DNA of 64,000 nucleotides from contig NZ_AZGF01000008.1 in assembly GCF_001434475.1 (NCBI RefSeq), positions 44,795 to 108,794 on the forward strand, given 5' to 3'. The notes beneath the pieces are model-generated. The model was given only the letters and a program-made list of their open reading frames with translations. It was not told the DNA's origin and searched no databases. Positions 7,929-16,013 of this stretch are shown here, piece by piece. The first letter of the stretch is position 1; each line of letters begins with the position of its first letter. A program made the translations under genes and the position numbers. This DNA is from Paucilactobacillus suebicus DSM 5007 = KCTC 3549 (GTDB lineage: Bacteria > Bacillota > Bacilli > Lactobacillales > Lactobacillaceae).

Positions 7929-9470
7929 ATGGTAAAAGTTGCTAACCCGGTTCTGCCAGGGTTCAACCCCGATCCATGCTTGTTCAGAGGAAAAGATGCT
8001 TATTATCTGTTAGTTTCAACGTTTGAATTCATGCCGGGAATCCGAGTTTATCAATCGAATGATCTAGCTAATTGGTCTTACCGCACTTCAATTCTTACTG
8101 ATATTGATCTAACCGGTAATACCAGAGGTTGCTCGATTTGGGCTCCCTTTGCCGCTTACCATAATGGCAAGTACTATGTAATCTATACCGATGTCAAAAG
8201 CACTCGGGTCCCCTACAAAGATGTTAATAACTACATTATTACATCTGACAGTATCGATAGTCCTTGGAGCGAACCCAAGTACATTAATAGTTCAGGTTTC
8301 GATCCATCAATTTTCTTTGATGATGACGGTAAGATTTACTTTTTGAATGAGTACTGGGACTATCGCATGTCAACACATAACAAGTCTGCTGGGATTCTAA
8401 TTCAGGAACTCTATCCGTCAACGCTTGATGTTAAAGGTGATCCTCAAGTCTTGTTTAATGGTACAGAGGCTAAAAAGACTGAAGCACCTGAAATATACAA
8501 GCATCACGGTTACTACTACCTGCTAACTGCGGAAGGCGGCACTGAAGCAGGCCACCAGGTAACAGTTGCTAGATCAAAAAATGTCACTGGGCCTTACGAA
8601 CTTGATCCGCAAAACCCAATGTTAACTTCACGAGATAATCCAAAACTTCCACTGCAAAACGCTGGGCATGCCAGTATCGTCAGGGATGATAACGATAACT
8701 GGTACATGGCTCACCTCACAACACGTCCACTGAAAGACGATGTTACACTACTAGGACGTGAATCAGCCATCCAAAACGTCTATTGGACTGATGACGACTG
8801 GTTAAGATTGTCAAACGGCACTAATCAACCGGATGATTATTACACGGTTCCAATTGATACTGATGTCGTAGTTGAGCCCCACGATTTTCATGATGATTTT
8901 ACTGACAGTAAGATCGACTTCAAGCACTGGAATACTCTCCGCAAGATGCCGACTGATGATTGGCTACAATTGACCGGTCATGGTGTGACACTCGCCGGTG
9001 GTCAATCACCACAGTCTGAATTCGACCAGCACCTGATTGCTAAACGTCAGACCGACTTTAATTTCAGCACCAGCGTAACGGTAGAATTTCAACCGACTAA
9101 TTATATGCAGTTAGCGGGGTTAGGCCTTTATCTAGATATTGATAACTACCTGTTTCTAGCTATCACGCACGATGAAAAAGTGGGCCGTGCGATAACTTTA
9201 ATTCAGGCAGTCAAGAGTGATTTCAAAATTTTGACCGAACCAATTGCGATTAGTGATGCGGCTATTAACATGCAAATTGACGTCACTGGTTTAAGCGGAT
9301 CAGTTTCATTCACGGATGGCGATCAACATAAGATCGTTAATGATAACATTGATCTAAGCTTCCTATCTGGTGGCTTTACGGGTAACTTCATTGCACTAGA
9401 TACAATTGATATGGGTCAGTTCAATAGAGCAAAGGCCACGTTTACGGACTTTGATTATAAAGCAAAATAA
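7929..9470 (+). CDS. GH43 beta-xylosidase (xylan 1,4-beta-xylosidase)
   Basis: 513 residues without a signal peptide, so probably cytoplasmic. A GH43 five-bladed propeller fills about residues 5-310 and a beta-sandwich domain of the GH43 C2 type the rest. Candidate catalytic residues fall where known GH43 xylosidases have them: Asp15 (FNPDP) as base, Asp125 (GFDPS) as modulator and Glu185 (TEAPE) as acid. The family motif is usually EGP; here it reads EAP. Substrate is inferred as xylo-oligosaccharides from the preceding symporter; alpha-arabinofuranosidase side activity is common in the family and cannot be excluded. Confidence 0.93.
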   Translation: MVKVANPVLPGFNPDPCLFRGKDAYYLLVSTFEFMPGIRVYQSNDLANWSYRTSILTDIDLTGNTRGCSIWAPFAAYHNGKYYVIYTDVKSTRVPYKDVNNYIITSDSIDSPWSEPKYINSSGFDPSIFFDDDGKIYFLNEYWDYRMSTHNKSAGILIQELYPSTLDVKGDPQVLFNGTEAKKTEAPEIYKHHGYYYLLTAEGGTEAGHQVTVARSKNVTGPYELDPQNPMLTSRDNPKLPLQNAGHASIVRDDNDNWYMAHLTTRPLKDDVTLLGRESAIQNVYWTDDDWLRLSNGTNQPDDYYTVPIDTDVVVEPHDFHDDFTDSKIDFKHWNTLRKMPTDDWLQLTGHGVTLAGGQSPQSEFDQHLIAKRQTDFNFSTSVTVEFQPTNYMQLAGLGLYLDIDNYLFLAITHDEKVGRAITLIQAVKSDFKILTEPIAISDAAINMQIDVTGLSGSVSFTDGDQHKIVNDNIDLSFLSGGFTGNFIALDTIDMGQFNRAKATFTDFDYKAK

Positions 9471-9475
9471 GTGTG

Positions 9476-9582
9476 CGGAGAAAACCGAGTAGTTCATGAG
9501 CATTAATGAAGTAATATTAATTATCCCTGGGCTTGGGATGATTGATATTACTGGGTTAAGCGGAATGAACTGGTTTTCGGAG
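9476..9582. repeat. LIR-2: long bulged hairpin, type II (reverse orientation)
   Basis: GAAAACC (9480) pairs with GGTTTTC (9572); a 4-nt bulge gagt lies at 9487-9490; AGTTCAT pairs with ATGAACT. The internal loop reads cattaatg on the left and ggttaagcgg on the right, the reverse complement of the type II loop. The inner stem runs AGTAATAT/ATATTACT and the apex is ATCCC/GGGAT around tgggctt. It starts six bases after the GH43 stop codon. Confidence 0.8.
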
Positions 9583-9650
9583 CATAGCTAGACAAGCTTC
9601 AACCATAACACACCCAAAGTTTCAAACCTTCCAACAATCTAACACCGACG

Positions 9651-9692
9651 AAATCACCCAAGCAAAGTGGATATTGCTTGGGTGATTTTTTA
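9651..9692 (+). terminator. Terminator of the xyloside operon
   Basis: An AAATCACCCAAGCAA arm pairs with TTGCTTGGGTGATTT, followed by TTTTAT. It lies 180 bp after the GH43 stop, beyond LIR-2. Confidence 0.85.
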
Positions 9693-9730
9693 TAGTGATA
9701 TTTTTAGATTGGTTTCATGCAGTTTAGCCG

Positions 9731-9856
9731 AAACGTGAAACAAGAGACTGACCCACATCCAATAAGCAGTAAAAGACTAAACCATCTCAAAAACCGAGAC
9801 GATTTAGTCTTTTACTACTTATTGGAGACGGGTCAGGGCATCTCTTGTTTCACTCT
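9731..9856. repeat. LIR-3: long bulged hairpin
   Basis: The outer stem GTGAAACAAGAGA (9735-9747) pairs perfectly with TCTCTTGTTTCAC (9841-9853). Inside are TGACCC/GGGTCA, CCAATAAG/CTTATTGG and AGTAAAAGACTAAA/TTTAGTCTTTTACT, with a CTC-aaaaacc-GAG apex. Edges are GAAACGTG and CACTCT. The right edge overlaps the thioredoxin stop codon (9850-9852). Confidence 0.85.
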
Positions 9857-10164
9857 AACTGCTTAATCTCCGCCCTCAATCGACTAACAGACCTAACACC
9901 GACAATGATCTTCACGACCTTACCATCTCTACGCACTAACATTGTTGGTAAACTCTTAATACCGTAATACCGAGCTACATAGGGATTTTGGTCCATGTCC
10001 ATGTTGGCGAATTTAACCGTGCCATTCATTTCTTCCGCTAACTTACTAATGATTGGCGTCATCATTTGGCATGAACCACACCATGTTGCGTGAAAATTAG
10101 TGACCGTTAACCCAGTCCCAGTTTCGTCTGCAAAATTTTGATCTGTTACCTCAAGCACTGCCAT
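9850..10164 (-). CDS. Thioredoxin-like protein (WCGSC)
   Basis: 104-residue thioredoxin-fold protein, a cytoplasmic dithiol-disulfide reductant. The active site is W-C29-G-S-C32, with Ser instead of the usual Pro, and a cis-proline motif SLPT follows. The start is ATG 10164, eight bases after AAGGGTGG; a TTG six codons upstream would overlap that ribosome site. It is the last gene of the run copY-copA-rhodanese-thioredoxin, suggesting a role in keeping thiols reduced under copper stress. The TGA stop codon lies inside the outer stem of LIR-3. Confidence 0.9.
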   Translation of the reverse strand: MAVLEVTDQNFADETGTGLTVTNFHATWCGSCQMMTPIISKLAEEMNGTVKFANMDMDQNPYVARYYGIKSLPTMLVRRDGKVVKIIVGVRSVSRLRAEIKQLE

Positions 10165-10222
10165 GTGAACGCCACCCTTCAATTATGAACCAGTATAGCG
10201 CCATCTATGTAATCAGTCGAGG

Positions 10223-10519
10223 CTAAACAGTTGACCCATGCCAGTTCAACATGCCACCTTCGACATTCACAGTGTCAAAACCAAGTTGTGTTAACGTTAT
10301 TTGTGCTTGGCTCGATCTGTGTCCGGAGCGACAGATCAAATAATACTTTTGATTATGATCTAGCTGTTGGTCCCACTTATCAATCTCACTCAACGGATGG
10401 TTCACCGCACCATCGATGTGCTGAACATTAAACTCAAATGTTTCTCGCACATCAATCAGATTAATTTGTGATTGCGCCAACAGTACTGCCAGTTGGTCAG
10501 TGCTGATTGATTCGGACAT
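10223..10519 (-). CDS. Rhodanese-like domain protein
   Basis: 98-residue single-domain rhodanese (sulfurtransferase family). The active-site loop is C63-R-S-G-H-R-S, and the N-terminal LIDVRETFEF and C-terminal VEGGMLNW motifs are typical. Its ATG starts one base after the copA stop codon, so translation is probably coupled. With copA and thioredoxin around it, it may handle sulfane sulfur or copper-thiol chemistry, but the substrate cannot be told. Confidence 0.88.
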   Translation of the reverse strand: MSESISTDQLAVLLAQSQINLIDVRETFEFNVQHIDGAVNHPLSEIDKWDQQLDHNQKYYLICRSGHRSSQAQITLTQLGFDTVNVEGGMLNWHGSTV

Positions 10520-10520
10520 T

Positions 10521-12941
10521 TTATTTAACCGAATAAGGGGTATCAGCTAACGTTTGATTCAACTGATCAATGTTAGCATCCCCATCAAAGGTTGCTGACT
10601 TAGCATCTAAATCAACTTTCACATTTGACACAACTTGCCCTAATTTTTCTGTAACTGTATCCGCACAACCCTGACACATCATACCTTCAACTGCAACTTT
10701 GTTCATTTTATTCATCCTTTCGTTTTTCGAAACCTTAAATCGGTTCAACCTTAATGCATTCAACACAACGGTCACTGAACTGAAACCCATCGCCGCTGCA
10801 GCGATCATCGGGTTCAACAGCGGACCACCAAAAAGATACAAAACACCTAACGCAACAGGAATGCCCAACACATTATAAAAGAAAGCCCAAAACAGATTCT
10901 CTTTAATGTTAGTCATCGTCGCATGGCTGAGACGGTGTGCTGTCACCAGTGAACTTAAATCTGAGTTCATCAAAATGACTGAAGCCGAATCAACTGCCAC
11001 ATCAGTGCCGTTGCCAATGGCTACTCCGACATCCGCCTGCACTAGGGCAGGTGCGTCATTAATACCATCACCGACCATTGCGACCCGTGTGTTATCCGTT
11101 TGAATTTGTTGGATAGCAGCAGCCTTTTGATCGGGTAGCACATCACTAATCACGTCAGTAATACCAACTTGCTGGGCAATCGCCATCGCTGTGGCACGAT
11201 TATCGCCCGTCAACATTACCACATTCAATCCCCGCTCTTTCAGCTGTAGCACAGCCTTTCGACTATCCTCTTTGACTGGATCAGCGACCGCAATCACGCC
11301 CATCAGTTCATGATCACTAGCTACATAAATCAAGGTTTGAGCTTGCACTGTTAAACGATCTGTTGTCGCAGATAATGATGAAACATCAACATTTTGTTCC
11401 GCCATCAGCTTCTGATTACCGGCAGCAATCACCTTATCATCAATCGTTCCGGTTAAACCAAACCCGGGACGCGTTTTGAAACCTTCAACCGGCAAACGTT
11501 GTTGATCATTTGCTTCAACAATTGCGGCTGCTAGGGGATGATCGGAGTAATATTCAAGACTAACCGCCAGCTGCAACACTGTTGACGTATCTTGATGATT
11601 CGTCTCAATTGAGGTGACACGTGGTTGACCTTCAGTAATTGTTCCCGTCTTATCCAATACAACGGTATTTACCTGAGTTAGCTGCTCCAATGCAGTACCG
11701 TTCTTAAAGAGCACACCATGCTGAGCACCCTTTCCCGTACCGACCATAATCGCAGTCGGCGTGGCAAGTCCTAGTGCACATGGACAAGCAATCACAAGAA
11801 CAGATACAAAGATTGTCAGCGAGAAGGCCAGCGATTGACCACTGATCAACCAGGCAATAGCCCCTAATAATGCGATCGTCATAATTACAGGGACGAACAC
11901 ACCGGAAATACGATCGGCCAACCTCGCAATTGGTGCTTTGGAACCCTGCGCATCTGATACGAGCTTAACAATGTGAGCCAATGCCGTATCGCTACCCACA
12001 TGTGTTGCTTCATAAGTTACTTGACCATTTTTGTTAATACTGCCACCAACCACCGGATCGCCGGTCATCTTTGTGACGGGCATACTTTCACCCGTCAGCA
12101 TCGATTCATCAACCGTTGTTTGCCCGGTCAGAACTTTTCCATCAACAGGAATTGATTGGCCAGATTTAACCAGCACATGATCACCAACGTGAATGTCATT
12201 GACGTCGACGGTCGTAACATCCCCGCTATCACCGACAACTTCCGCAGTCGCCGGAATTAGTGTTAACAACGATGTCAAAGAATTGGTTGTTTTTTGTTTC
12301 GACAACGCTTCAATGTACTTACCCAACATGATCAAAGCTAAGATTGTGCCACTAGCCTCATAGTATAACGGTTGTTCCGCGCCACTGACTGCCATAATAA
12401 CCGTGTTAACCACACTGTAAAGCCAAGCCGTCGCCGTCCCCACTAGCACCAGTGAATCCATATTTGGGTGTAAGTTGGCTAACGCCTTAGCACCGGCAAT
12501 CAAATAACTACGACCTAACCAAATAATTGGTAAACTCAACAAGAGCTCCACACTGGCCATAGATAGCGTGTTGCGCCAATTAATCATCGGTAAATGCAGA
12601 TCACTAGCCATAGCGACGTACATTAAGACGACCGCCACAACCAACGCACTAATCATTGATCGCTTCTGCTTGCCTAATTCAATCTGTTTTGCTTGTCGAT
12701 CATGCTGATCACTCTCTTTGGTCAGTTCACCCGCCAATTCGGCACCATAACCAGCATTCACTACCGCCTGAATCACCTGTGCTGGTGTCACTGCTTGATT
12801 TTCGAATTCAATTTGCATCCGTTCAGACGCTAAATTAACGTTTGCTTCATCAATTCCTGGCAGTTTCCGAACTGCTTGTTCAATGGTTTGTGCACAACTA
12901 GCACATACCATTCCAGTAATTTTAAATTGTGCGTTCTCCAT
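10521..12941 (-). CDS. copA: Copper-exporting P1B ATPase with C-terminal CopZ domain
   Basis: 806-residue Cu(I) efflux ATPase in the membrane. In order: an N-terminal heavy-metal domain (CASC at residues 13-16), transmembrane helices, an actuator domain with TGES, the intramembrane CPC near residue 385, the phosphorylation loop DKTGT near 428, the SDHPLA and GDGINDAP motifs, and two last helices. From Met746 a complete CopZ-like metallochaperone domain follows (C756-Q-G-C759), making the protein longer than an ordinary CopA of this type. An internal ribosome site precedes Met746, so a free CopZ may also be made. It lies 14 bp after copY in the same operon. Confidence 0.95.
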   Translation of the reverse strand: MENAQFKITGMVCASCAQTIEQAVRKLPGIDEANVNLASERMQIEFENQAVTPAQVIQAVVNAGYGAELAGELTKESDQHDRQAKQIELGKQKRSMISALVVAVVLMYVAMASDLHLPMINWRNTLSMASVELLLSLPIIWLGRSYLIAGAKALANLHPNMDSLVLVGTATAWLYSVVNTVIMAVSGAEQPLYYEASGTILALIMLGKYIEALSKQKTTNSLTSLLTLIPATAEVVGDSGDVTTVDVNDIHVGDHVLVKSGQSIPVDGKVLTGQTTVDESMLTGESMPVTKMTGDPVVGGSINKNGQVTYEATHVGSDTALAHIVKLVSDAQGSKAPIARLADRISGVFVPVIMTIALLGAIAWLISGQSLAFSLTIFVSVLVIACPCALGLATPTAIMVGTGKGAQHGVLFKNGTALEQLTQVNTVVLDKTGTITEGQPRVTSIETNHQDTSTVLQLAVSLEYYSDHPLAAAIVEANDQQRLPVEGFKTRPGFGLTGTIDDKVIAAGNQKLMAEQNVDVSSLSATTDRLTVQAQTLIYVASDHELMGVIAVADPVKEDSRKAVLQLKERGLNVVMLTGDNRATAMAIAQQVGITDVISDVLPDQKAAAIQQIQTDNTRVAMVGDGINDAPALVQADVGVAIGNGTDVAVDSASVILMNSDLSSLVTAHRLSHATMTNIKENLFWAFFYNVLGIPVALGVLYLFGGPLLNPMIAAAAMGFSSVTVVLNALRLNRFKVSKNERMNKMNKVAVEGMMCQGCADTVTEKLGQVVSNVKVDLDAKSATFDGDANIDQLNQTLADTPYSVK
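10704..10720 (-). promoter_or_regulatory. Internal ribosome binding site for a CopZ product
   Basis: Within copA on the minus strand, GAAAGG is followed by ATGAATAAAATG; the second ATG (10706) is nine bases from the AAAGG. Initiation there would give a 61-residue protein ending at 10521, equal to the fused CopZ domain. This suggests fusion of a formerly separate copZ, or dual output from one gene. Confidence 0.5.
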
Positions 12942-12955
12942 TCTCTCATCCCCGT

Positions 12956-13414
12956 CTAATTACAGTCGCACGTTTCATCCATGCCTTCAGGAAGGCAATC
13001 ACACTTAACTGTTTCCGGTGCCGTCTTCTTCTTTTCAGTCAGCACAGCTTGTAAACTCTCAATATCAGATTGGCTGAGTTCCAAATGATCAATTAAGTTC
13101 ACTAATGTTTGCCCGCGTTTCATCGCACACAGATGATCGAACAACTGTCGAGCTGTCACATCCATGGCCTTAATTTCTTCGACCGCAGCTGTGTACTTGA
13201 ACTTGCGGTCCTCTTTTTCTGTGTTAAGTAATCCTTTTTGGACTAGTCGTCTTAGCAACGTTTTAATTGTTGAGTCAGACCAGTCACGCTTTTGCTGCAT
13301 TAGACTAATTAATTCTCGACTGTAGACCGAGCCCTTCGTCCAAACGATTCTCATGAGTTCCCATTCTGCTGGCGTGATATCATCAATTTTTGTTTGTGTA
13401 CTTGTGCTATCCAT
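12956..13414 (-). CDS. copY: CopY-type copper-responsive repressor
   Basis: 152-residue BlaI/MecI-type winged-helix repressor. The DNA-binding domain occupies about residues 14-85 (ITPAEWELMRIVW). The C-terminus carries two C-x-C pairs, C138/C140 and C149/C151, the Zn/Cu-sensing motif of CopY. The linker between the pairs is eight residues, longer than the four in Enterococcus hirae CopY. It heads the copper operon and is probably autoregulated through the cop boxes just upstream. ATG 13414 follows GGAGG. Confidence 0.93.
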   Translation of the reverse strand: MDSTSTQTKIDDITPAEWELMRIVWTKGSVYSRELISLMQQKRDWSDSTIKTLLRRLVQKGLLNTEKEDRKFKYTAAVEEIKAMDVTARQLFDHLCAMKRGQTLVNLIDHLELSQSDIESLQAVLTEKKKTAPETVKCDCLPEGMDETCDCN

Positions 13415-13431
13415 TTTCGTTATCCTCCGTT

Positions 13432-13441
13432 TACGGTTGTA
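13432..13441 (-). promoter_or_regulatory. Second, imperfect cop box
   Basis: TACGGTTGTA has one mismatch to the CopY consensus KACANNTGTA. It lies between the promoter and the copY start, 39 bp from the perfect box. Confidence 0.45.
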
Positions 13442-13453
13442 ACTGATAAGATC

Positions 13454-13482
13454 AATTTACACTCAACGTTTACATTTGTCAA
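13454..13482 (-). promoter_or_regulatory. copY promoter overlapped by a cop box
   Basis: On the minus strand: TTGACA (-35, 13482-13477), a 17-base spacer, then TAAATT (-10, 13459-13454). The perfect cop box GACAAATGTA (13480-13471) overlaps the -35 element, so bound CopY would block polymerase. Confidence 0.78.
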
Positions 13483-13580
13483 CTCAAAAATCGAAACATT
13501 ACCATTCCAGTACGCACTTATTTAACCCACAACGTGAGTGAGCTATAATCGAGTTATTAATTTTATGAGGAGTTATATGT

Positions 13581-14048
13581 ATGCAACCATACTTTAATAA
13601 AATGACCGCAGGCGGTTATCACGACATCGAAGTTGAGATTGAAGCACTAAAAGAAGATCGCCCTGCTAAAATTAAACAGCTACAAGAGGCACGCGCTCTT
13701 GGTGATCTTTCTGAAAACGCTGAGTACAGTGCGGCTAAACGAGATTTGCGTCATTTAGAAAGTCGCCTCCGATTTCTTAATAAACAGTTGCAGTATGCCC
13801 AAATTGTTAAGCCCAGTGCATCAGGCAAAATTGATATCGGTAAAAAAGTAACTATTGAGTTCTTAGATGACGAATTTCAAGAAACGTATACAATTGTTGG
13901 TAAGCAAGAAGCTGATCTCAAGAATAAGAAGCTTTCATTTGATTCACCACTAGGTCGTGCGCTTACCAACCACACCAAAAATGACGTTGTCTCAGTCACC
14001 GCGCCGGATGACCAATACAACGTCAAAATAATTAATGTTCAGATTTAG
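13581..14048 (+). CDS. greA: Transcription elongation factor GreA
   Basis: 155 residues. An N-terminal coiled-coil domain (about residues 10-78, with GDLSENAEYSAAK at the hairpin base) and a C-terminal FKBP-like domain characterise Gre factors, which stimulate RNA cleavage in backtracked RNA polymerase. ATG 13581 is eight bases after GAGGAG; a nearer out-of-frame ATG is ignored. The sequence is rather divergent, so this may be a second Gre paralogue. Its 3' end overlaps the convergent zinc-ribbon gene by four bases. Confidence 0.87.
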   Translation: MQPYFNKMTAGGYHDIEVEIEALKEDRPAKIKQLQEARALGDLSENAEYSAAKRDLRHLESRLRFLNKQLQYAQIVKPSASGKIDIGKKVTIEFLDDEFQETYTIVGKQEADLKNKKLSFDSPLGRALTNHTKNDVVSVTAPDDQYNVKIINVQI

Positions 14049-14836
14049 CTGCCAGTGACCGTCGTCTGCGAGGCTAAATCTTCCACAGTTTGAGCTGCCG
14101 AATTATCGTTCGCATACTGAACAATGTCTGACAGTGAGACACTCGCTAACGGACTCAGCGAGTTATCAGTGTACACCGTGGCTGCATCACTTGGAATAAC
14201 GTAAAAATAGACCATCGATCCGTTAACTACGTATGAGTAGGTTTCATCTGACGACGAACTGCTGGTGGTCACATCATATCTATCATTACCACTGTCTTCA
14301 TTAGATAAATTAATATTATTGGCAGTCTGAGTGGCTGTTAAACCGCCAGGTTGACCAGCGCTAACCATTCCTGGCCAAATACCATTTTGATCAGCATAGT
14401 AAGTAATTGCGGCAGCCGTTTGGGTCGCATTTAGTGTGCTTGCATCCAGCTGATCACCGGATTCAGATGATGAAGAGTCTGATTGATCACCACTGGAAGT
14501 TGATTCGTCACTAAAATCGTTACTGGAATTAGCGCCTTCCTTAATGTGGTGCACAGTGGCGGAATGCGATGAACTGGCCGAACCAACTTGGGTGTTCTTA
14601 ATCGTCCGTCCCACAAAGTAAGCGATGGTAATTGCCAGTAATAAAATAATTAATGTTACTAAAACTACCCGCCACCGTCTTTTTTTCGGTGGTTTTTTAT
14701 TTGGATTTGATCTTCTCGAAGGTGTTTCTTCTGATTCATTAATCTGCGTCAGTTGATACCCGCACTTTGGACAAAATTTAGGTTGACCGTTTAATTTCGC
14801 ACCACATTTCGGGCAGAAATGAACGTCATTTTTCAT
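14045..14836 (-). CDS. Membrane-anchored double zinc-ribbon protein
   Basis: 263 residues. Two N-terminal zinc knuckles (C8-P-K-C11 and C22-P-K-C25), a basic linker, one transmembrane helix at about residues 57-77, then a Ser/Asp-rich stretch and a C-terminal domain with YADQNGIWPGM and QTANNINLSNED. The topology predicts ribbons inside and the C-terminal domain outside. Proteins of this layout are common in lactobacilli and their role is unknown. It ends convergently with greA, overlapping by four bases. Confidence 0.8.
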   Translation of the reverse strand: MKNDVHFCPKCGAKLNGQPKFCPKCGYQLTQINESEETPSRRSNPNKKPPKKRRWRVVLVTLIILLLAITIAYFVGRTIKNTQVGSASSSHSATVHHIKEGANSSNDFSDESTSSGDQSDSSSSESGDQLDASTLNATQTAAAITYYADQNGIWPGMVSAGQPGGLTATQTANNINLSNEDSGNDRYDVTTSSSSSDETYSYVVNGSMVYFYVIPSDAATVYTDNSLSPLASVSLSDIVQYANDNSAAQTVEDLASQTTVTGS

Positions 14837-15048
14837 GATGGAAAGCTCCCCACTTTTACAAAATCACATGAAGATTGTTTTTGTAATCGTATCACATCTT
14901 TGTTAAATTGCGACAATTTTGTCAAAAGATTAATGAATTCCAAATTTATGTATCAAAATATTCCAAATATAATTTTTTTAGGCTCGTTGCTAGACTGTTC
15001 TAGTAGGATGTGTTCATAATTATCAGTCGATTATTCGAAAATTTAACT

Positions 15049-15064
15049 ATTGCTCAGGAGCAAT
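15049..15064. promoter_or_regulatory. ATTGCTC-AG-GAGCAAT inverted repeat before pnuC
   Basis: Seven-base perfect arms with a 2-nt centre, 125 bp before pnuC and just upstream of a TTATACT -10-like box (15071). Candidate operator. The 350-bp gap 14837-15188 otherwise shows only AT-rich sequence and the palindrome at 15100. Confidence 0.4.
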
Positions 15065-15099
15065 AACGTGTTATACTAGAAAACGTCGCGAAAAGAGAA

Positions 15100-15115
15100 A
15101 CACAACATGTTGTGT
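15100..15115. promoter_or_regulatory. 16-bp palindrome ACACAACATGTTGTGT before pnuC
   Basis: Perfect palindrome in the probable 5' leader of pnuC, downstream of the -10-like box at 15071. A dimeric NAD-homeostasis repressor is a reasonable binder, but I cannot assign the regulator. Confidence 0.5.
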
Positions 15116-15188
15116 ATTTTAAATCAGTAGCCACTATATATAGTACTGTATTGTGGCAAATACAATTTGTTAAGGGGAAAGAGCTATT

Positions 15189-15962
15189 ATGATCAATTAC
15201 TTTAAATTTTTGGGTCACCAGTTGAAAGGTTGGCCACAGCAGAATTATTACTTATTCTACTTCAGTCTTGGCTGTCAAATCATGACTTTAGTCGGAACGA
15301 AGATCACACCTTTAACAATTATTACCTTTATTGGAACCACTCTTGGTGTATTATGTGTTCTCGCTATCAATGCAGCTAAGTCAATTAATGGTTGGCTTGG
15401 TGTAATTTCAGCAATTTGCTTCATCATTACTGGCTTTGCGGCCAAGAACTACCTATCAATCGGCGAGCAGGTTGCCTACATGCTAACTTTGGACATTCCC
15501 GTGATCATCAGTGCCAACTGGAACGTCAACATGGCATCTAAAATTCGTAAGTTTACCGGCAGAAGCTGGTTAGTTGCGATCGTTGCTACAGCAGTCGTTT
15601 ACGTTGTGTCCGGTTACCTGATTGGTGCCCTAACCGATGACCCTCGTCCTTGGATTGATGCCATCAGCTTTGCTATCTGCCTAACTGCCGGTGTTATTTG
15701 CTTCTTGCGTTTCAACAACCAATACGTTTGGTGGATTGCTTCCGGATTGGCACAAATGGTCCTGTGGTACATCTCGTTCCGTCAAGGATCAGCTACACTA
15801 GCAATGTTCATCAACAGTGCCGTATACCTTGCTAATGATGTGTTAGCATTCACTATTTCCCCTTGGTATAACAAGAAGGAACGTGCTCGTTTGATCTCTG
15901 AGGAAAACGAATATGCTGCTAATATGAGTAAAAATAATTCATTACAGCATTCATCAATTTAA
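15189..15962 (+). CDS. pnuC: Nicotinamide riboside transporter PnuC
   Basis: 257-residue membrane protein with about 7-8 hydrophobic helices. The signature near the C-terminal half, WWIASGLAQMVLWY, matches the PnuC substrate-site region. PnuC facilitates nicotinamide riboside entry, driven by intracellular phosphorylation, for NAD synthesis. ATG 15189 follows AAGGGG. It stands alone with its own terminator; two palindromes in the leader suggest vitamin-responsive repression. No riboside kinase gene is in the window. Confidence 0.92.
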   Translation: MINYFKFLGHQLKGWPQQNYYLFYFSLGCQIMTLVGTKITPLTIITFIGTTLGVLCVLAINAAKSINGWLGVISAICFIITGFAAKNYLSIGEQVAYMLTLDIPVIISANWNVNMASKIRKFTGRSWLVAIVATAVVYVVSGYLIGALTDDPRPWIDAISFAICLTAGVICFLRFNNQYVWWIASGLAQMVLWYISFRQGSATLAMFINSAVYLANDVLAFTISPWYNKKERARLISEENEYAANMSKNNSLQHSSI

Positions 15963-15981
15963 ATCAATAATATGTATTTGG

Positions 15982-16009
15982 GTTGCTCGTGTAGAGCAAC
16001 TCTTTTTTG
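15982..16009 (+). terminator. pnuC terminator
   Basis: GTTGCTC-gtgta-GAGCAAC followed by TCTTTTTTG, 20 bp after the pnuC stop. Confidence 0.9.
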
Positions 16010-16013
16010 TTAC

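Noticed and set aside
14819..15019. 66-codon plus-strand frame before pnuC
   Set aside because: It starts inside the opposite gene, has no ribosome site and an unlikely composition.
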